Positions 61,807 to 64,000 of a stretch of 64,000 bases of DNA are shown in pieces. Origin of the DNA: Lates calcarifer (Eukaryota > Chordata > Actinopteri > Centropomidae). The number at the start of each line of letters is the position of its first letter. Within the stretch, counting starts at the first letter, position 1. A model generated the notes under the pieces. The model saw only the letters and a program-made list of their open reading frames with translations, ran no database searches and was not told the DNA's origin. The stretch lies in NCBI RefSeq assembly GCF_001640805.2, contig NC_066855.1, forward strand, positions 16,338,236 through 16,402,235. Direction: 5' to 3'. Both the position numbers and the translations under genes were made by a program.

Positions 61807-63604
61807 ATGGCCATACCCAGGATGTTAAACTCCAACACACCATTTGTCATTGTCACCGGAGGATCTGAACTCTCGTTTCCTGGCAAAGAGGACAACAGCC
61901 AAGGCTGTGAGGAGGAAAAAGACTCACTGGTCCAAGCCATTGCTCCCCATCTGAGTCGGGTGATGCAGCATGGCACTGCCAAACATGTGGTCACAGAGGG
62001 GCCTGAGGTGTCCGAGGAGAATGCCTGTGTCTCCATAGTCGCACAGGCTGAGAGTAAGACTATGAGTCTGTGTAGATCAATGAATAGATTATGGATATGG
62101 CGGGAAGGAGGGGGGGGACTTCCAATGGAACTGCTCAAAACCACTTCATGGCACATGAAATCTTCGACACATCATCAATAATGTAACCTGGGGTCATCAG
62201 GTGTTTTGGGTCTTTCAACAATCATACACCCTCTTACAGGGTTCATCAGGTCCTAGTTTGTGTCTGAGTGGCCTGTGTAGTCCACAGATCCCCCAGGTTA
62301 ATCAGTAGCCATCTGGAAGCCTCCTGGCCTGTATTGTTGCATATTCTGTAATAACTGTCAACATTTCTCTGTCCCAGGAGAAGACTTCCAGGAGTTCAGT
62401 CCTACCAGCACACAGTGCCCCTACCCAAGACCTCAGCTGCTCAAAAAACTCAGGTACCTCATAATAAACAATCCACATCATTATATGCATGCCTCAAACT
62501 AAATATACTACCAGGTAAAGTGTGTGGACACCTCAACATTTGACCCAAAGGTGATTGTTGAATGTGTCACTGCAAACCTGTGGACATTAATCTGATGCTG
62601 TAACAGCTTTCACTCATCTGGGAAGACTGGCTGCTTACGTTTTAGCCAGGTGTCATCTGACCTGGATTGACCGAATGGGCTGTTGGGATTGTTAAACCTG
62701 TGACACTTCAGCTGTATTACCCTCTTAACTTGCAGGTCTCTTGGTAAGGAATCTCCCCTCATGAGTGACACAGAGGATGAGGACTTTGACGTCGCCACCA
62801 AACTCCCGTGCTACCACCTGCAGAGAAAACAGCGCAGGAAAACCAAAACGAGACAGAGCCAGGAGGAAGGGGAAGAACCTCCCATTATCCGCGGCCTGTG
62901 GGTGCAGGAGATCGACTGGTTGAAATCAGCAGATGCAGAGACGACGTCATCCGCTGAGATCATCCCGCCTCCTCCTCAGTTTACTGACTCAGTCTCGTGC
63001 TCCTGCAGCCATGGAGACCTGCACTCCTACAGATCTGATGAAGGCTGCAGCTCTGCAGATGTATGTGACTGTGTCAGAGAATTTAGAGGATGTGTCACCA
63101 TCAGAGGACCAATCTAGATCAATAGAAACACGAGAGAACACATCCAGCACTGATGACAGAGGAGGCTCTGACTCTGATTGTGGTCTGGAGCAGGACTCTG
63201 AATCTATTTGCACTCATGAAAGTGACTCAGAGTCATCCTGCTGTGCAGAGGACGACACACAAGCACCAGATAACTTTGGAGTCCAAGCTGGCGTGTCAAA
63301 CTCGACCTTTGACCTAATGAATGTGTCTGGCTTTAACTCCCATCATGCTGAGTGGGGTTCTGACTCTACAGGGTGTGTGCAAAGCCTGCTGGGACTTTCA
63401 GACTCCATCTTCATCCCCAACACTGTGAATACATCCCAGTCTGGTTTTGAGGACATGAGTGACACAGTTTTGGATGAACTAAGAGGCAGAGTGACACTGA
63501 TGCCAAAGCTGTTTGTTTCACTTTTTTTCAAAGATTTGATAAAGCAGACTCTAAATGACTGGAAACACAACATACCTGTCAACGAAGGACTCATATTTCA
63601 TCAT
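61807..63604 (+). CDS. Unidentified acidic, Ser-rich protein gene (5' part; continues past the window)
   Basis: Four exons join in frame: 61775-62053 (start at the 61807 ATG in good context, or a weaker one at 61789), 62378-62453, 62736-62897 and 62980-63604. The last ends in a GTAAGA donor and leads out of the window. The product so far is about 370 residues, beginning MAIPRMLNSNTPFVIVTGGS. The middle is acidic and basic in alternation (TEDEDFDVATK, then QRKQRRKTKTRQ). A long Ser/Asp/Glu-rich part (SDSDCG, ESDSESSCC) ends in a more ordered stretch, RVTLMPKLFVSLFFKDLIKQ. Without the 82-base intron 62898-62979 the frame would break between about 62.9 and 63.0 kb. I do not recognise the protein. 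Spacing and splice sites make it a real gene more likely than not. Confidence 0.6.
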
Positions 63605-63676
63605 GTAAGACATTTACATCTACAGTACTTTACTCACACAAGTGACATTAATTTGCCAACATATGATGAACATTGA

Positions 63677-64000
63677 ACACTACAGCAGCCTATTAAGGCC
63701 ATTGAAGGTTAATAAAAATAAAAGGATGGACTTAGGGAGGTGGGTAATATTCAGAGAGAAAACTCTGAGATTAAAGTTATAAATTTACAAGAAAAAAAGT
63801 CACAAATTTACAAAAATAAACTAGAAAAAATTGTTCAAACTTCATTAATTTCACTATGGGTTACCTTACCTGATGTGGTCTGGTTCCAAATTGTTGCACC
63901 TCCTCAGTAAAGTATATGACATTATAAGAATAACCAAGTTTTTTTCTGGAAGATTTTACAACTCAAGTCTCAGAAATTCTGATTTTAAAGTTTCAGGTCG
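63677..64000. other. Non-coding edge, intron of the downstream gene
   Basis: AT-rich with 'acaaatttacaa'-type repeats; no exon is recognised before the window ends. Confidence 0.45.

Overview
The window is vertebrate nuclear DNA, almost certainly from a ray-finned (probably percomorph) fish. Its genes are built from many small GT-AG exons. Introns and spacers hold decayed Tc1/mariner and Harbinger transposons, AC/GT and TA microsatellites, and several repeat families of the kind common in teleosts. Two genes are confidently identified, both on the + strand: fam171a2 (a type I membrane protein) and a progranulin gene, grn (probably grna). GRN and FAM171A2 are also neighbours on human chromosome 17q21, so this is a conserved linkage. 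In human the two genes face each other tail to tail; here they run head to tail.

Layout. 1-26 kb has no confidently recognised gene. A CpG-rich patch at about 6.9-7.6 kb and two well-spliced minus-strand exons (about 6.8 kb and 2.9 kb) suggest the 5' end of an unidentified gene leaving the window to the left. The rest of this part holds a 1.1 kb inverted-ended element (8.0-9.1 kb), a degenerate tandem repeat (11.7-12.9 kb), an A-rich tract (14.0-14.4 kb), a tRNA-like repeat (19.6 kb) and dispersed teleost repeats. 26.18-38.32 kb is fam171a2: eight coding exons, 831 residues, three short upstream ORFs in the leader, and a 3' UTR with polyadenylation signals out to 40.76 kb. 41.74-54.61 kb is grn: a promoter with two CLEAR/M-box-like E-boxes, a non-coding first exon, and 15 coding exons for 833 residues with ten complete granulin domains. 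57.9-64 kb holds a possible first exon and then four exons of an unidentified gene that runs off the right edge.

How the genes relate. Progranulin is a secreted and lysosomal precursor that is cut into granulin peptides. In mammals GRN is controlled by TFEB/MITF-class factors, and the E-boxes just upstream of the fish gene fit that. FAM171A2 is a single-pass membrane protein expressed in nervous tissue and endothelium; human variants at FAM171A2 have been associated with progranulin level. The 1 kb spacing could allow shared regulation, but the sequence does not show it.

No novel prokaryote-like system, CRISPR array or rRNA is visible. The points most worth following are the grn promoter motifs, the split exon architecture of grn, its C-terminal tail without the mammalian sortilin-binding ending, and the two unidentified genes at the edges. 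Exon boundaries were read by eye from splice consensus and reading-frame continuity; none is backed by transcripts.
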